This document shows positions 16,849 through 26,589 of a stretch of DNA of 64,000 bases, piece by piece (within the stretch, counting starts at the first letter, position 1; each line of letters starts with the position of its first letter). The DNA comes from Planctomycetota bacterium. GTDB taxonomy: Bacteria; Planctomycetota; Planctomycetia; Planctomycetales; Planctomycetaceae. The stretch is from contig QQVO01000014.1 of NCBI GenBank assembly GCA_003388505.1, forward strand, positions 1 to 64,000. Direction: 5' to 3'. Below the pieces are notes generated by a model. The model made no database searches and was not told where the DNA came from. It saw only the letters and a program-made list of their open reading frames with translations. The translations under genes and the position numbers were made by a program.

Positions 16849-19800
16849 ATGTCCATTCGCGTCGCACTGAACCACAAGACCGTCTACAGCTACGACCGGC
16901 CGGCGGCGCTCGGCCCGCAGATCGTGCGGCTCCGACCCGCTCCTCACAGCCGCACCCCCGTGACCGGCTATTCCCTCAACGTCGAACCGCGCGACCACTT
17001 CGTCAACTGGCAGCAGGATCCGCACGGGAACTTCCTCGCGAGGTACGTCTTTCCAAAAAAGACCCGGCGTCTGGCGATCGAAGTCGATCTCGTCGCCGAC
17101 ATGACGGTCATCAACCCCTTCGACTTCTTCGTCGAAGAGTCCGCCGACGACTACCCCTTCGTCTACGACGACTGGCTGCAGAGAGATCTCAAACCGTTCC
17201 TCGAAACGATTCCGCTGGGACCGCTCGGAACCGAATTCCTCGCCGCAATCGACCGCTCCCCGCAGAATACGGTCGACTTTCTGGTGGCGCTCAACCGCAG
17301 CGTCCAGTCGGAAATCAGTTACCTGATCCGCATGGAGCCCGGCGTCCAGTCGCCGGAGGAGACGCTCCAGAATCGCTCCGGCTCCTGTCGCGACTCGGGC
17401 TGGCTGCTCGTGCAAATCCTCCGTCGCCTGGGACTGGCGGCCCGTTTCGTCTCCGGTTACCTGATTCAACTCGCCCCAGACGTCCCCTCTCTCGACGGAC
17501 CGAGCGGTCCCGAGGCCGATTTCACCGACCTGCACGCCTGGGCGGAGGTCTACATCCCGGGCGCCGGCTGGATCGGACTCGACCCGACTTCCGGACTGCT
17601 GGCGGGCGAAGGGCATATCCCGCTCGCCTGCACGCCGGAGCCTCACTCGGCCGCCCCGATCACCGGAGCCATCGAAGAATGTGAAGTCGACTTCCACTTC
17701 GACATGAAAGTGACGCGGATTCACGAAGATCCGCGCGTCACAAAACCCTATACCGACGACGAGTGGACCCGCATCGACTCGCTCGGCAAGCAGATTGACG
17801 AGACGCTCTCGCGACTGGACGCACGGCTGACGATGGGAGGCGAGCCGACGTTCGTTTCCATCGACGACATGGACGGTCCCGAATGGAATACCGAGGCCGT
17901 CGGACGCGACAAACGGCGGATCTCCGAGTTGCTCATCAAACGCCTGCGCGAGCGGTTCGCTCCCGGCGGCTTACTGCATTACGGGCAGGGCAAATGGTAC
18001 CCCGGCGAATCACTCCCCCGCTGGGCGCTCGGATGCTACTGGCGGAAAGACGGCGTCCCGGTCTGGAACGATCCCGCCTTGATTGCCGACGTCGATCGCG
18101 ATTACGGATTGGGCCCGCAGGCGGCGCGGCGGTTCACCGAGCATCTCGCTAACGAACTGGGCGTCACGGCGGAATGGATCGTCCCTGCCTTCGAGGACGT
18201 CGCCTATTTCCTCTGGAAGGAACAGCGGCTGCCCGTCAACGTCGATCCGAGCGACCCCAGGCTCGACGATCCGGAGGAACGCGCCCGCATGGCGCGGGTC
18301 TTCGAACGCGGCGTCGGAGAACCGGTCGGCTTCATCATGCCGCTGCGCCGGCAATGGCAACAGGCGAAACACAAGTGGACCAGCGGTCCCTGGCCGACCC
18401 GTTCCAAGCGCATGTTTCTGCTGCCGGGCGATTCGCCGATCGGGCTCCGGCTGCCCCTCGACGCGCTCCCCTGGGCGCCCGCAAACCAGCTTCCCGGCTT
18501 CTTTCCCCGCGATCCGATGGCCGAGCGGCCTCCGCTGCCGGACTATCGGGAGTTGCGGCAACCGGTTGTCAAAGGCCGCCCCGATGCAGTCGGCCGGCAG
18601 GGCATTTCTGAACAGCCGCAGCCGTCCGGAGACCACGAGCAGACCGTCGCGCCGGGAGACGTCGTCCGCACCGCGCTGTGCGTCGAACCGCGAGAGGGAC
18701 GCTTGTACGTCTTCATGCCGCCGGTCGAACTGCTGGAAGACTATCTCGACCTGGTTTCCGCCGTCGAACAGACCGCCACGCGCCTGCAAACACCTGTCGT
18801 CATCGAAGGCTATCTGCCCCCGCAGGACGACCGGCTCAACCAGGTCAAGGTCACGCCCGACCCGGGAGTCATCGAAGTCAACACACACCCCGCCGCCTCC
18901 TGGGACGAACTGGTCGAGACAACCACCGCGCTCTACGACGAAGCCCGCCAGACGCGGCTCGGAACCGAGAAGTTCGACCTCGACGGACGCCACACCGGAA
19001 CCGGCGGCGGCAACCACGTCGTCCTCGGCGGACCGAAACCGGCCGACAGCCCCTTCCTCCGCAGACCCGACCTGCTCAAGAGCTTCGTCGGCTACTGGGT
19101 CAACCACCCCTCCCTCTCCTACCTCTTCAGCGGCCGGTTCATCGGACCGACGAGTCAGGCCCCGCGCGTCGACGAGGGGCGTCGCGACGCTCTCTACGAA
19201 CTGCAACTCGCGTTCTCACTTGTTCCTGCACCGGGGGAATGGTCGCCCCCCTGGCTGGTCGACCGCCTGTTCCGCAATCTGCTGACCGATCTCACCGGCA
19301 ACACCCACCGGGCCGAGTTCTGCATCGACAAACTCTACTCCCCGGACAGCAGCAGCGGGCGGCTGGGACTCGTCGAATTTCGGGCCTTCGAAATGCCCCC
19401 GCACCCGAGGATGAGTCTCAGCCAGCAACTGCTGATTCGCGCGCTCCTCGCCTGGTTCTGGGAACATCCCTACGACCAACCCGTGGTCGAGTGGGGGACC
19501 GCCCTGCACGACCGGTTTCTGCTGCCGCACTTCGTGCGCGAAGACTTCCGGGCCGTGATCGACGAACTCAACCGCGCCGGCTTCAACATCGAGCGGCAAT
19601 GGTACGACGCGCACTTTGAATTTCGCTTTCCCCTCGTCGGCGAAGTCACCCATCAAGACGTCCACGTCGAGTTGCGCACCGCGATCGAGCCGTGGTACGT
19701 CCTCGGCGAAGAACCGGCCGGCGGCGGCACCGTGCGATTCGTCGATTCGTCGGTCGAACGGATGCAGATCAAAGCGACCGGGTTGACCAGCCCCCGGCAC

Positions 19801-20172
19801 CTTGTGACCTGCAACGGGCGTCGCGTCCCGCTGGCGCCGACCGGAGCGCCCGGAGAGGCGGTGGCCGCAGTTCGCTACCGGGCCTGGCAGCCCCCCAACT
19901 GCCTGCATCCCACAATCGCCGTCCACACGCCCCTCGTGTTCGACGTGCTCGACCAATGGTCGCAGCGGTCAATCGGCGGCTGCACTTACCACGTGTCGCA
20001 TCCCGGCGGACGAAACTACGAGACGTTTCCGGTCAACGCCTACGAAGCCGAGGCCCGCCGCACCGCCCGCTTCTTCCCGTTCGGGCACACCCCGGGGCCA
20101 ATGGACGTTCCGCCCCGTGAAGAAAATCCGGCCTTCCCCCTGACACTCGACCTGCGGAGAATGATATCGTAA
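16849..20172 (+). CDS. transglutaminase-like protein with C-terminal DUF2126
   Basis: An 1107-residue protein. Residues 1-90 are the bacterial transglutaminase N-terminal domain. The papain-like transglutaminase domain has an intact triad: Cys180 (NRSGSCRDSGW), His229 (DLHAWAEVY) and Asp245 (GLDPTSG). From about residue 310 onward the large DUF2126 region follows (TMGGEPTFVSIDDMDGPEW, LHYGQGKWYPGESLPRWALG, TGTGGGNHVVLGG, VEFRAFEMPPHPRMSLSQQL). It could hydrolyse or transfer amide bonds, acting against or together with the ATP-grasp ligases. Start ATG 16849 is 57 bases after the alpha-E gene. Confidence 0.92.
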   Translation: MSIRVALNHKTVYSYDRPAALGPQIVRLRPAPHSRTPVTGYSLNVEPRDHFVNWQQDPHGNFLARYVFPKKTRRLAIEVDLVADMTVINPFDFFVEESADDYPFVYDDWLQRDLKPFLETIPLGPLGTEFLAAIDRSPQNTVDFLVALNRSVQSEISYLIRMEPGVQSPEETLQNRSGSCRDSGWLLVQILRRLGLAARFVSGYLIQLAPDVPSLDGPSGPEADFTDLHAWAEVYIPGAGWIGLDPTSGLLAGEGHIPLACTPEPHSAAPITGAIEECEVDFHFDMKVTRIHEDPRVTKPYTDDEWTRIDSLGKQIDETLSRLDARLTMGGEPTFVSIDDMDGPEWNTEAVGRDKRRISELLIKRLRERFAPGGLLHYGQGKWYPGESLPRWALGCYWRKDGVPVWNDPALIADVDRDYGLGPQAARRFTEHLANELGVTAEWIVPAFEDVAYFLWKEQRLPVNVDPSDPRLDDPEERARMARVFERGVGEPVGFIMPLRRQWQQAKHKWTSGPWPTRSKRMFLLPGDSPIGLRLPLDALPWAPANQLPGFFPRDPMAERPPLPDYRELRQPVVKGRPDAVGRQGISEQPQPSGDHEQTVAPGDVVRTALCVEPREGRLYVFMPPVELLEDYLDLVSAVEQTATRLQTPVVIEGYLPPQDDRLNQVKVTPDPGVIEVNTHPAASWDELVETTTALYDEARQTRLGTEKFDLDGRHTGTGGGNHVVLGGPKPADSPFLRRPDLLKSFVGYWVNHPSLSYLFSGRFIGPTSQAPRVDEGRRDALYELQLAFSLVPAPGEWSPPWLVDRLFRNLLTDLTGNTHRAEFCIDKLYSPDSSSGRLGLVEFRAFEMPPHPRMSLSQQLLIRALLAWFWEHPYDQPVVEWGTALHDRFLLPHFVREDFRAVIDELNRAGFNIERQWYDAHFEFRFPLVGEVTHQDVHVELRTAIEPWYVLGEEPAGGGTVRFVDSSVERMQIKATGLTSPRHLVTCNGRRVPLAPTGAPGEAVAAVRYRAWQPPNCLHPTIAVHTPLVFDVLDQWSQRSIGGCTYHVSHPGGRNYETFPVNAYEAEARRTARFFPFGHTPGPMDVPPREENPAFPLTLDLRRMIS

Positions 20173-20193
20173 CCCGCCGCGCCAACCCTTGCC

Positions 20194-20222
20194 TTCGGAG
20201 TGCGGCGACCTGTCGCCGCTTT
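20194..20222 (+). repeat. REP-like palindrome, family E, copy 1
   Basis: TTCGGAGTGCGGCGACCTGT followed by CGCCGCTTTG. A GCGGCGA/TCGCCGC hairpin in the gap between cluster genes; the same sequence with one change forms the 3' end of the esterase gene at 30898-30927. Confidence 0.75.
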
Positions 20223-20315
20223 GGGATTCAGCAGTCCGCGCGTCAATTCCGAAAGTAACCTCTTTTTCGCCATGCCCTGCCGGTCCCCGGAATCGCATCG
20301 CCGGTCACTCGCCCA

Positions 20316-22880
20316 ATGAATGACATTGTGTCCTCTGCGGACGACGATCCCTCGTCCGTGCTTTCGAGCTACCGGCCGACCGACGCCGTTTTCGACGAAT
20401 TCTGCGATGCCGACGGCGCTCCCCGCCCCCACTGGGCGAAGTTCCTCGGGCAACTCGACGCCATCGGCCGGGATGAGTTCCTGCGGCGGTGGGAACAGGC
20501 GAAGCGACAGATCGCAAGCGACGGCGTCACGTTCAACCCCCACGATGCAGACGGCGGCGGCTCCCGCCCCTGGGCCTACGACGCCATTCCGATCCTGCTG
20601 CATGAGTCCGAATGGACGGAGGTCACCTCGGCGCTCGAACAGCGGGCGCATCTCCTGGAGCTGATCCTCGGCGATCTGTTCGGTCCGCAACGCCTCTTGA
20701 AGGACCGCATCCTGCCGCCCGATCTGCTGTTCGGCCATCCGGGGTTCTACCCGGCCTACTGCGGTTTGACGCCGCCGGGACAAAAGCACCTCACCCTCTA
20801 CGCCGCCGATCTGGCCCGCGCGCCGGATGGAAAATGGTGGGTGATGGGGGACCGCACACGCGCCCCGTCAGGCCTAGGGTATGCCCTCGAGAACCGTGTC
20901 GTCACATCCCGCGTGCTCCCCGCCGCCTTTCGCCGCTGCCAGGTCCAGCGGCTCGCCCCGTTCTTCATCGCCATGAAGGAACAGCTTCGCGAACTGGCGA
21001 TGCGGGCCCGCGACAACCCCCGCATCCTCCTCTGGTCGAAAGGATCGGAAAGCCGCTCTTACTTTGAGGACGCCTACCTCGCCCGTTATCTCGGATACAC
21101 GCTCGTCGAGGGGGGCGATCTCGCCGTCCGCAACGGCCGCGTCATGCTCAAGACCCTCGGCGGTCTCCTCCCGGTCGAAGTCCTGCTCCGCCGGATGAAT
21201 GACGACGACTGCGATTCCGTCGAACTCAACCCCGCATCGACCGCCGGAGTCTCAGGCCTCCTGGAAATCGTCCGTTCCGGCGCCGTCGCCATCGCCAACC
21301 CGCTCGGCAGCCGCTTGGTCGAATCCCCCATCCTGCAGGCGTTCCTCCCCGGCGTCTGCCGGCATCTGCTGGGAGAAGAGCTGAAGATGTCTTCGATCGC
21401 CACCTGGTGGTGCGGCCAGCCCGAGGCGCGCCAGTACGTCTTCGATCATCTCGATCAGATCGTCATCCGGCCCGCATTCCGAACCGCCGACGATCCGCCC
21501 ATCCATCCCACGCGGCTCTCCGCCGCCGAACGGGACGAACTCATCGCGGCCATCAACTCCCGCCCCGAACAATACGTCGGGCAGGAGACTGTCATGCGTT
21601 CCACCACCCCCGTCATGACCGACGACGGACCGGCCCCCTGGCACGTCGCGTTGCGCAGCTTTCTCGTCAGCCGCGACTACGGCTACACGGCGTTGCCCGG
21701 CGCTCTCGCAAGAGTCGCGCCCGACGCCCACGACCTCGACTTCGTGATGACGGCCGGCGAACGCAGCCAGGACGTCTGGATTCTCTCCGACGCCCCCACG
21801 CCGAACGTCAGCCTGCTCCCGGTGGCCGAGGACCACGTCGTCCTCCGCCGTGCAGGCTCCGATCTGCCCAGCCGCGTCGCCGACAACTTCTTCTGGCTGG
21901 GCCGCTACGTCGAACGGGCCGAAGGATCGATTCGGCTGCTGCGCACCGTCCTCGAGCTTTCCTCCAGCGAAACTGAGCAGCCGGAAATGCTCCACAGGCT
22001 CTATCGCGCCCTCGCCGAACTCGGACAGATTGAACCCGATTACGTGATCGACGACCTCGGCGCGCCATTGCCGGACGTCGGCGACGTCCTCCTCGAAGCG
22101 GTCTTCGACGACCGCATGCCCCGCAGCCTGCGGTCGACCATCGCCCAGGCCGAGAGGCTCGTCTCGACCGTCCGCGATCGCGTCTCGGTCGACGCCTGGC
22201 GCGCCGTTCACAAGATCTCCCAGGCCAGCCGGCGCCCGCAGTTTGACGTCCTCGATTCTTCGGACGTGCTCGAACTCCTCAACAAGGTTCTCACCGAACT
22301 GCTGGCGTTCGCCGGCCTCGCCGGCGAAAGCATGACCCGCACCCAGGGCTGGCGGTTCCTCGATCTCGGCCGCCGCGTCGAGCGAGCCTGGCAGACGTCC
22401 ACACTCCTCAATGCCGCCCTCACCCAGTCGATCGACGATGAACGACCGCTCCTCGATGCAATCCTGCAGGCGGCCGACAGCATCATGACCTACCGGTCCC
22501 GCTATCTGGCGAGCGTCCAGATCGCCGCCGTGCTCGACCTGTTGATTCTCGATGAATCGAGTCCCCGGTCCATCGCATTTCAGCTCCGCGCCATCGAGGA
22601 CCATGTCGGCGAACTGCCACGCGACGCAGCCCGCGCCGGCCTCAGCGCCGAACAGCGGCTCGCCGTCTCCCTCCGCAATGCGGTCCGGCTCGCCGACGTC
22701 TATGAACTCGTCAAGAGCGAGGGGGAGGGGGAACGCCCCCAACTTGAGCGGCTCCTCATGCGGCTGATCAATCAACTCCCCAAACTCGCCGACGCCGTTT
22801 CCAGCCGGTTCCTTATCCACGCCGGACAACCCCGCCACTACGGCGCCCGCCTCGCCGCCGACGTATGCAATACAAAATAA
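20316..22880 (+). CDS. circularly permuted ATP-grasp and alpha-E fusion protein
   Basis: An 854-residue fusion. The first 490 residues are a circularly permuted ATP-grasp domain (LYAADLARAPDGKWWVMGDR, RILLWSKGSESRSYFEDAYL, RSFLVSRDYGYTALPGALAR). The last 330 residues are an alpha-E domain that starts with the hallmark LPSRVADNFFWLGRYVERAE and contains TRTQGWRFLDLGRRVERAWQ. It is thus the single-chain counterpart of the two genes at 14212 and 15760, which supports the view that the two proteins act as a complex. The stop overlaps the next start by 16 bases. Confidence 0.92.
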   Translation: MNDIVSSADDDPSSVLSSYRPTDAVFDEFCDADGAPRPHWAKFLGQLDAIGRDEFLRRWEQAKRQIASDGVTFNPHDADGGGSRPWAYDAIPILLHESEWTEVTSALEQRAHLLELILGDLFGPQRLLKDRILPPDLLFGHPGFYPAYCGLTPPGQKHLTLYAADLARAPDGKWWVMGDRTRAPSGLGYALENRVVTSRVLPAAFRRCQVQRLAPFFIAMKEQLRELAMRARDNPRILLWSKGSESRSYFEDAYLARYLGYTLVEGGDLAVRNGRVMLKTLGGLLPVEVLLRRMNDDDCDSVELNPASTAGVSGLLEIVRSGAVAIANPLGSRLVESPILQAFLPGVCRHLLGEELKMSSIATWWCGQPEARQYVFDHLDQIVIRPAFRTADDPPIHPTRLSAAERDELIAAINSRPEQYVGQETVMRSTTPVMTDDGPAPWHVALRSFLVSRDYGYTALPGALARVAPDAHDLDFVMTAGERSQDVWILSDAPTPNVSLLPVAEDHVVLRRAGSDLPSRVADNFFWLGRYVERAEGSIRLLRTVLELSSSETEQPEMLHRLYRALAELGQIEPDYVIDDLGAPLPDVGDVLLEAVFDDRMPRSLRSTIAQAERLVSTVRDRVSVDAWRAVHKISQASRRPQFDVLDSSDVLELLNKVLTELLAFAGLAGESMTRTQGWRFLDLGRRVERAWQTSTLLNAALTQSIDDERPLLDAILQAADSIMTYRSRYLASVQIAAVLDLLILDESSPRSIAFQLRAIEDHVGELPRDAARAGLSAEQRLAVSLRNAVRLADVYELVKSEGEGERPQLERLLMRLINQLPKLADAVSSRFLIHAGQPRHYGARLAADVCNTK

Positions 22881-23743
22881 CGCACACCACCACCTACCAG
22901 TACGCCGATCCCGTCAGCGTCTGCCACAGCCGCGTCATGATGACCCCGCGGAACGATTCGCGCACCCGCTGCGAATCTCACCGCATCAAGATTCAGCCCA
23001 CCCCCCAGGTCGTCGAGCGCCGCGAAGACTACTTCGGAAACCTCGTGCATTGCTTCTCCATCGAAGAGAGTCACCGCCAGCTCAAAGTCACGGCAACCAG
23101 CCGAGTCACCGTCGAAGCGCTGCAACTGCCCCCCCTCCCCGAAACGCCCCCCTGGGAGACGATCCGCGACGCGGTCGCGAATGCGGCCGACGCCGACTGG
23201 TTCCCGGCCTCTCTGACGACGTTCGACTCTCCCCGCGTCCTGCGCGACGCGACGTTCGCGGAGTATGCCGCCGAATCGTTCTCTCCGGCCCGCCCGATCG
23301 TCGAGGCGGCGGCCGAACTGACCGAACGGATCAACCACGATTTCACCTACGACACGACGGCCACCACCGTTGCCACGCCGACCGACGAGGCCTTTCAGAT
23401 GCGAAAAGGGGTCTGCCAGGACTTCGCCCACGTCCAGATCGCCTGTCTCCGGTCGCTCGGCCTGCCGGCCCGCTATGTCAGCGGATACCTGCGGACCATC
23501 CCTCCGCCCGGCGAACCGAGGAAAATCGGCGCCGACGAATCCCACGCCTGGCTCTCGATTTTTTGCGGCAGCGAAATCGGCTGGGTCGACGTCGACCCCA
23601 CCAACAACTGCATCTGCACCACCGACCACGTCCCCTCCGCCTGGGGCCGCGACTACGGCGACGTCACCCCCCTGAAAGGAGTCTTCCTCGGCGGCGGCCA
23701 GCACGAACTCACCGTCAGCGTCGACGTCGAACCGCTGGAATGA
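22865..23743 (+). CDS. transglutaminase-like protein (cysteine-protease fold)
   Basis: A 292-residue protein with the bacterial transglutaminase N-terminal region (residues 1-90) and the core domain with Cys184 (RKGVCQDFAH), His227 (ESHAWLS) and Asp244 (VDVDPTNN). PARYVSGYLRT matches the strand region of the family. The start overlaps the ATP-grasp/alpha-E fusion by 16 bases, so the two are coupled. Together with the DUF2126 protein it gives two transglutaminase-like enzymes, one per module. Confidence 0.92.
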   Translation: MQYKITHTTTYQYADPVSVCHSRVMMTPRNDSRTRCESHRIKIQPTPQVVERREDYFGNLVHCFSIEESHRQLKVTATSRVTVEALQLPPLPETPPWETIRDAVANAADADWFPASLTTFDSPRVLRDATFAEYAAESFSPARPIVEAAAELTERINHDFTYDTTATTVATPTDEAFQMRKGVCQDFAHVQIACLRSLGLPARYVSGYLRTIPPPGEPRKIGADESHAWLSIFCGSEIGWVDVDPTNNCICTTDHVPSAWGRDYGDVTPLKGVFLGGGQHELTVSVDVEPLE

Positions 23744-23847
23744 GCAGTCCATCCATGTAAGATCGGGCATCCGCGGCCTCGACTTGGCCACCATTGGGAA
23801 TTGATCTCTCCGCGCATCAGTTGATCCTCGAATAGAGATGCACCGAC

Positions 23848-24678
23848 ATGCACGGCGACCCCTCCACGAATTCCGCGTCTGCGTCCCCACATCTGCGCAT
23901 TGAAGTTGTGACAGACCTGACGCCCGACGAGGACGCGCCGGCCCTGCGCCGGATTCGCAAGGCGCTCCTTGCTGGACTCTTGGAGAACCCCGCGATCGAA
24001 TTCGCCCGACTCGAGGTGACGGTTCATCGGCTCGACGCAGACAACGGTTTCGCACGCGCCGCCCTCTCTGTTGAAGGGCGTGTCAATATGACCACAGTTC
24101 ATCGCCGCTTCTCTCACCGCAGACAGATTCACGGCGTACCCGGTGGCAATGCCCTTGTCAGTGCAGCCGCACTTTTCCTGGAGCCGGCAGCGCTTGCACT
24201 CGCACGTCGAGCCGGGGAGAAGACAAATCTCAGCCCAGCGCAGACCATGCTCAAAGAGAGCCTCGACGAGTGCCTCGCCGATATTCTGCTGTTGGTCGAC
24301 ACGGCAAGTGGGCGCCCCCAATCACGATCCGCAACCTGGTGGCGCATCATTCAAGTCGCAAAGTGGGCCTCGCTGCTCGCCGTCAGTACGACCTGGCTCC
24401 TGTTCTGGATGGTCACCCGCAACCGGGTTCTTCCTCCAGCGGGAATCCTTTTTCTTGGCACACTCCAGACTCTCGCGGTCTTTGGAGGCCTGCACTTGTT
24501 CGGACTCGCGTCAATGCCGACCGGTTTTTTCCGCGACGATCCCCTGGGCAAGAAGACTCTGGCAAGAACGGGCGTTCGAAACATCGCCGTATTGCGAGTC
24601 GTTGTGATTTCCGCCGGGGTGGTTGCACTCTTCATTATCCTCTGCGCGGGAATCCCGCTCCTTCGGTTCTTTGACTGA
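23848..24678 (+). CDS. membrane protein of unknown function
   Basis: A 276-residue protein. A soluble N-terminal region of about 150 residues with an alpha/beta pattern (RIEVVTDLTPDEDAPALRRI) is followed by three hydrophobic helices: about residues 172-190 (WASLLAVSTTWLLFWMV), 198-219 (GILFLGTLQTLAVFGGLHLF) and 250-271 (VVVISAGVVALFIILCAGIP). No family was recognised. It follows the transglutaminase cluster by about 100 bases on the same strand but shares no visible function with it. Confidence 0.65.
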   Translation: MHGDPSTNSASASPHLRIEVVTDLTPDEDAPALRRIRKALLAGLLENPAIEFARLEVTVHRLDADNGFARAALSVEGRVNMTTVHRRFSHRRQIHGVPGGNALVSAAALFLEPAALALARRAGEKTNLSPAQTMLKESLDECLADILLLVDTASGRPQSRSATWWRIIQVAKWASLLAVSTTWLLFWMVTRNRVLPPAGILFLGTLQTLAVFGGLHLFGLASMPTGFFRDDPLGKKTLARTGVRNIAVLRVVVISAGVVALFIILCAGIPLLRFFD

Positions 24679-24788
24679 CCCATCGCCCGTTAGACTGAAC
24701 CTGAAAATCCGCTTACCGCGCGTTGCATGCCAAAGACCTGCGCGAACTCCTTCGTTGCGCCTTTCATCCTCAATCGGCGATAGACACC

Positions 24789-26144
24789 ATGCTGAACGGC
24801 CACTCGAACACTCGACCCGTGATCCGCCCGCTCCGTCGTCCAGCCGTCAAGTATGTGTTGTTGATTCTGGTGGCTTACCCCGTCTTCGTACTGTCCTCCG
24901 CCGACGCACAATCAAGCCGGCCTCCCAACATCGTCCTCATCATGGCCGACGACATGGGCTACGAATGCGTCTCCGCCAACGGTGGTACGTCGTATTCCAC
25001 GCCCGTCCTCGATGAACTGGCCCGCACCGGCATGCGGTTCGAGCACTGTCACGTCCAGCCCCTCTGCACGCCCACCCGCGTGCAACTCATGACCGGGCTC
25101 TCCAACCACCGCAACTACATCCGCTTCGGCATCCTCGATCCCCACGCGACCACCTTCGCCCACCGGCTCAAAGACGCCGGTTATAGAACGTGCATCGCCG
25201 GCAAGTGGCAGTTGCTCGGCGGACTCGATGGTCCCGGTCACTTCGGCTTCGACGAATACTGCCTCTGGCAACTCACCCGCCGGCCCAGCCGCTATCCCAA
25301 CCCCGGCCTCGAAATCAACGGCGAGGAAATCGACTTCACCGACGGCCAGTACGGCCCGGATATCGCCAGCGGCTTCATCTGCGAGTTCATCCGCGACTCC
25401 GCCGATGAACCATTTTTCGTCTACTACCCCATGATCCTGCCCCACTGGCCCTTTGAACCAACCCCCGACAGTGACGACTGGGATCCGACGGCCGAGGGCG
25501 TCCTCAAAGGTCAGGGCAACCGCCGTTACTTCGCCGACATGGTCGCCTATACGGATAAAATGGTCGGCAAGATCGTCGACACGCTCGAAGAAACCGGTCG
25601 GCGCGACGACACGCTCGTCATCTTCCTCGGCGACAACGGCACCGCCGTCGGCATCACGTCGATGATGGGTGACACCGCAGTCCCCGGCGGAAAAGGGAAA
25701 ACCACCGACAACGGCACGCACGTCCCCCTCATCGCCAACTGGCCAAGCGTGGTCCCCGCCGGAACCGTCAACGGCGACCTCATCGCCTCCACCGACTTCT
25801 TCCCCACCCTCATGGAAGTGGCCGGCATCGAGGACGCAACGACCCCCGACGGCCGCAGCTTCGCGCCGCAGCTTCGCGGAGAACCGGGAACACCCCGCGA
25901 ATGGATCTACTGCTGGTACGAACGCAACGGCAAACGCACAAAGGCCAGCCAGCACATCCGCAATCAGCAATTCAAACTCTACCGCGACGGCCGCTTCTAT
26001 GATGTCGTTGCCGATCTGGAAGAGTCGAACCCGTTGTCTACTGAGGACCTCTCAGACGACGCAGCAGCCGCACACCGGATGTTCCTGACCACGCTCCGTG
26101 AAATCGAAGTTCCGAAAACGCCGATCCCCGGCAACCGCCCATAA
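24789..26144 (+). CDS. exported sulfatase
   Basis: Started at ATG 24789 because it is followed by a basic region and the hydrophobic segment VKYVLLILVAYPVFVLSS, a signal peptide ending near SADA-Q; the frame also extends to a TTG at 24723. The 451-residue product has the sulfatase N-terminal metal-site motif NIVLIMADDMGYE and the formylglycine signature CTPTR (residues 93-97), so it needs a maturase encoded elsewhere. Further blocks are TFAHRLKDAGYRTCIAGKWQ, FVYYPMILPHWPF and VIFLGDNGTAVG. It should hydrolyse sulfate esters in the periplasm; the substrate (probably an algal or host glycan) is not evident. Confidence 0.92.
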   Translation: MLNGHSNTRPVIRPLRRPAVKYVLLILVAYPVFVLSSADAQSSRPPNIVLIMADDMGYECVSANGGTSYSTPVLDELARTGMRFEHCHVQPLCTPTRVQLMTGLSNHRNYIRFGILDPHATTFAHRLKDAGYRTCIAGKWQLLGGLDGPGHFGFDEYCLWQLTRRPSRYPNPGLEINGEEIDFTDGQYGPDIASGFICEFIRDSADEPFFVYYPMILPHWPFEPTPDSDDWDPTAEGVLKGQGNRRYFADMVAYTDKMVGKIVDTLEETGRRDDTLVIFLGDNGTAVGITSMMGDTAVPGGKGKTTDNGTHVPLIANWPSVVPAGTVNGDLIASTDFFPTLMEVAGIEDATTPDGRSFAPQLRGEPGTPREWIYCWYERNGKRTKASQHIRNQQFKLYRDGRFYDVVADLEESNPLSTEDLSDDAAAAHRMFLTTLREIEVPKTPIPGNRP

Positions 26145-26217
26145 CTCAACGATCTTCGCGTCTCCCTCTGCGTCCCTCCGTGCCTTTGCGTTTCCGCGTC
26201 AACTCCAAGCGTTCCCC

Positions 26218-26481
26218 ATGCCAAAAGCTCATATCCCCCACCCGCTCCGCAAACTGACCGGCGGCAAGGCCGTCGTTGAAGTCAAGGCCTCCACCGTCAG
26301 TGAAGCGATCGACGCGCTGGAAGCCGAATTCCCCGGCATCCGCGACCGACTCTGCGACGGCGACCGCATCCGCCCCGGCCTCACCGTCGCGGTCGGCTCC
26401 ACCGTCACCGACGCCGGCCTGCACCGCCCGCTCGCCGAAAACGACGAACTCCACTTCCTCCAGGCCATCGGCGGCGGATAG
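26218..26481 (+). CDS. MoaD/ThiS-like ubiquitin-fold protein
   Basis: An 87-residue beta-grasp protein started at ATG 26218 (MPKAHIPHPLRKLTGGKAVV). VSEAIDALEAEFPGIRDRLC is the central helix of the fold and the chain ends in FLQAIGGG. The terminal Gly-Gly is needed for adenylation and thiocarboxylate formation in sulfur transfer to molybdopterin, thiamin or cysteine precursors. No partner E1-like gene is adjacent; a HesB-like gene follows 276 bases later. The upstream spacer is a low-complexity CTCTGCGTC/CCTCCGTGCC stretch. Confidence 0.85.
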   Translation: MPKAHIPHPLRKLTGGKAVVEVKASTVSEAIDALEAEFPGIRDRLCDGDRIRPGLTVAVGSTVTDAGLHRPLAENDELHFLQAIGGG

Positions 26482-26493
26482 AGCGCCAACTCG

Positions 26494-26519
26494 TTTAGCC
26501 GCGACCCGCAGGGGAGCGC
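26494..26519 (+). repeat. REP-like element, family D, copy 1
   Basis: TTTAGCCGCGACCCGCAGGG followed by GAGCGC. The same element is seen at 32606-32631 and, inverted, at 49456-49481 and 62070-62095. Always intergenic in this window. Confidence 0.75.
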
Positions 26520-26562
26520 GCCTCCGAGGACAACAGGACAACCACCCCCCCACATTCCTGTG

Positions 26563-26589
26563 TTGATTCCTGATCCCCCGTGCTATAAT
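26563..26589 (+). promoter_or_regulatory. candidate sigma-70-type promoter for the HesB-like gene
   Basis: TTGATT (26563-26568) and a perfect TATAAT (26584-26589) separated by 15 bases. The resulting leader would be about 165 nt long and contains three short stem-loops: 26597-26613 (GGACC/GGTCC), 26623-26636 (GAACC-tcgc-GGTTC) and 26710-26722 (GCCCT-gac-AGGGC). The spacing is short, so the -35 assignment is uncertain. Confidence 0.45.
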
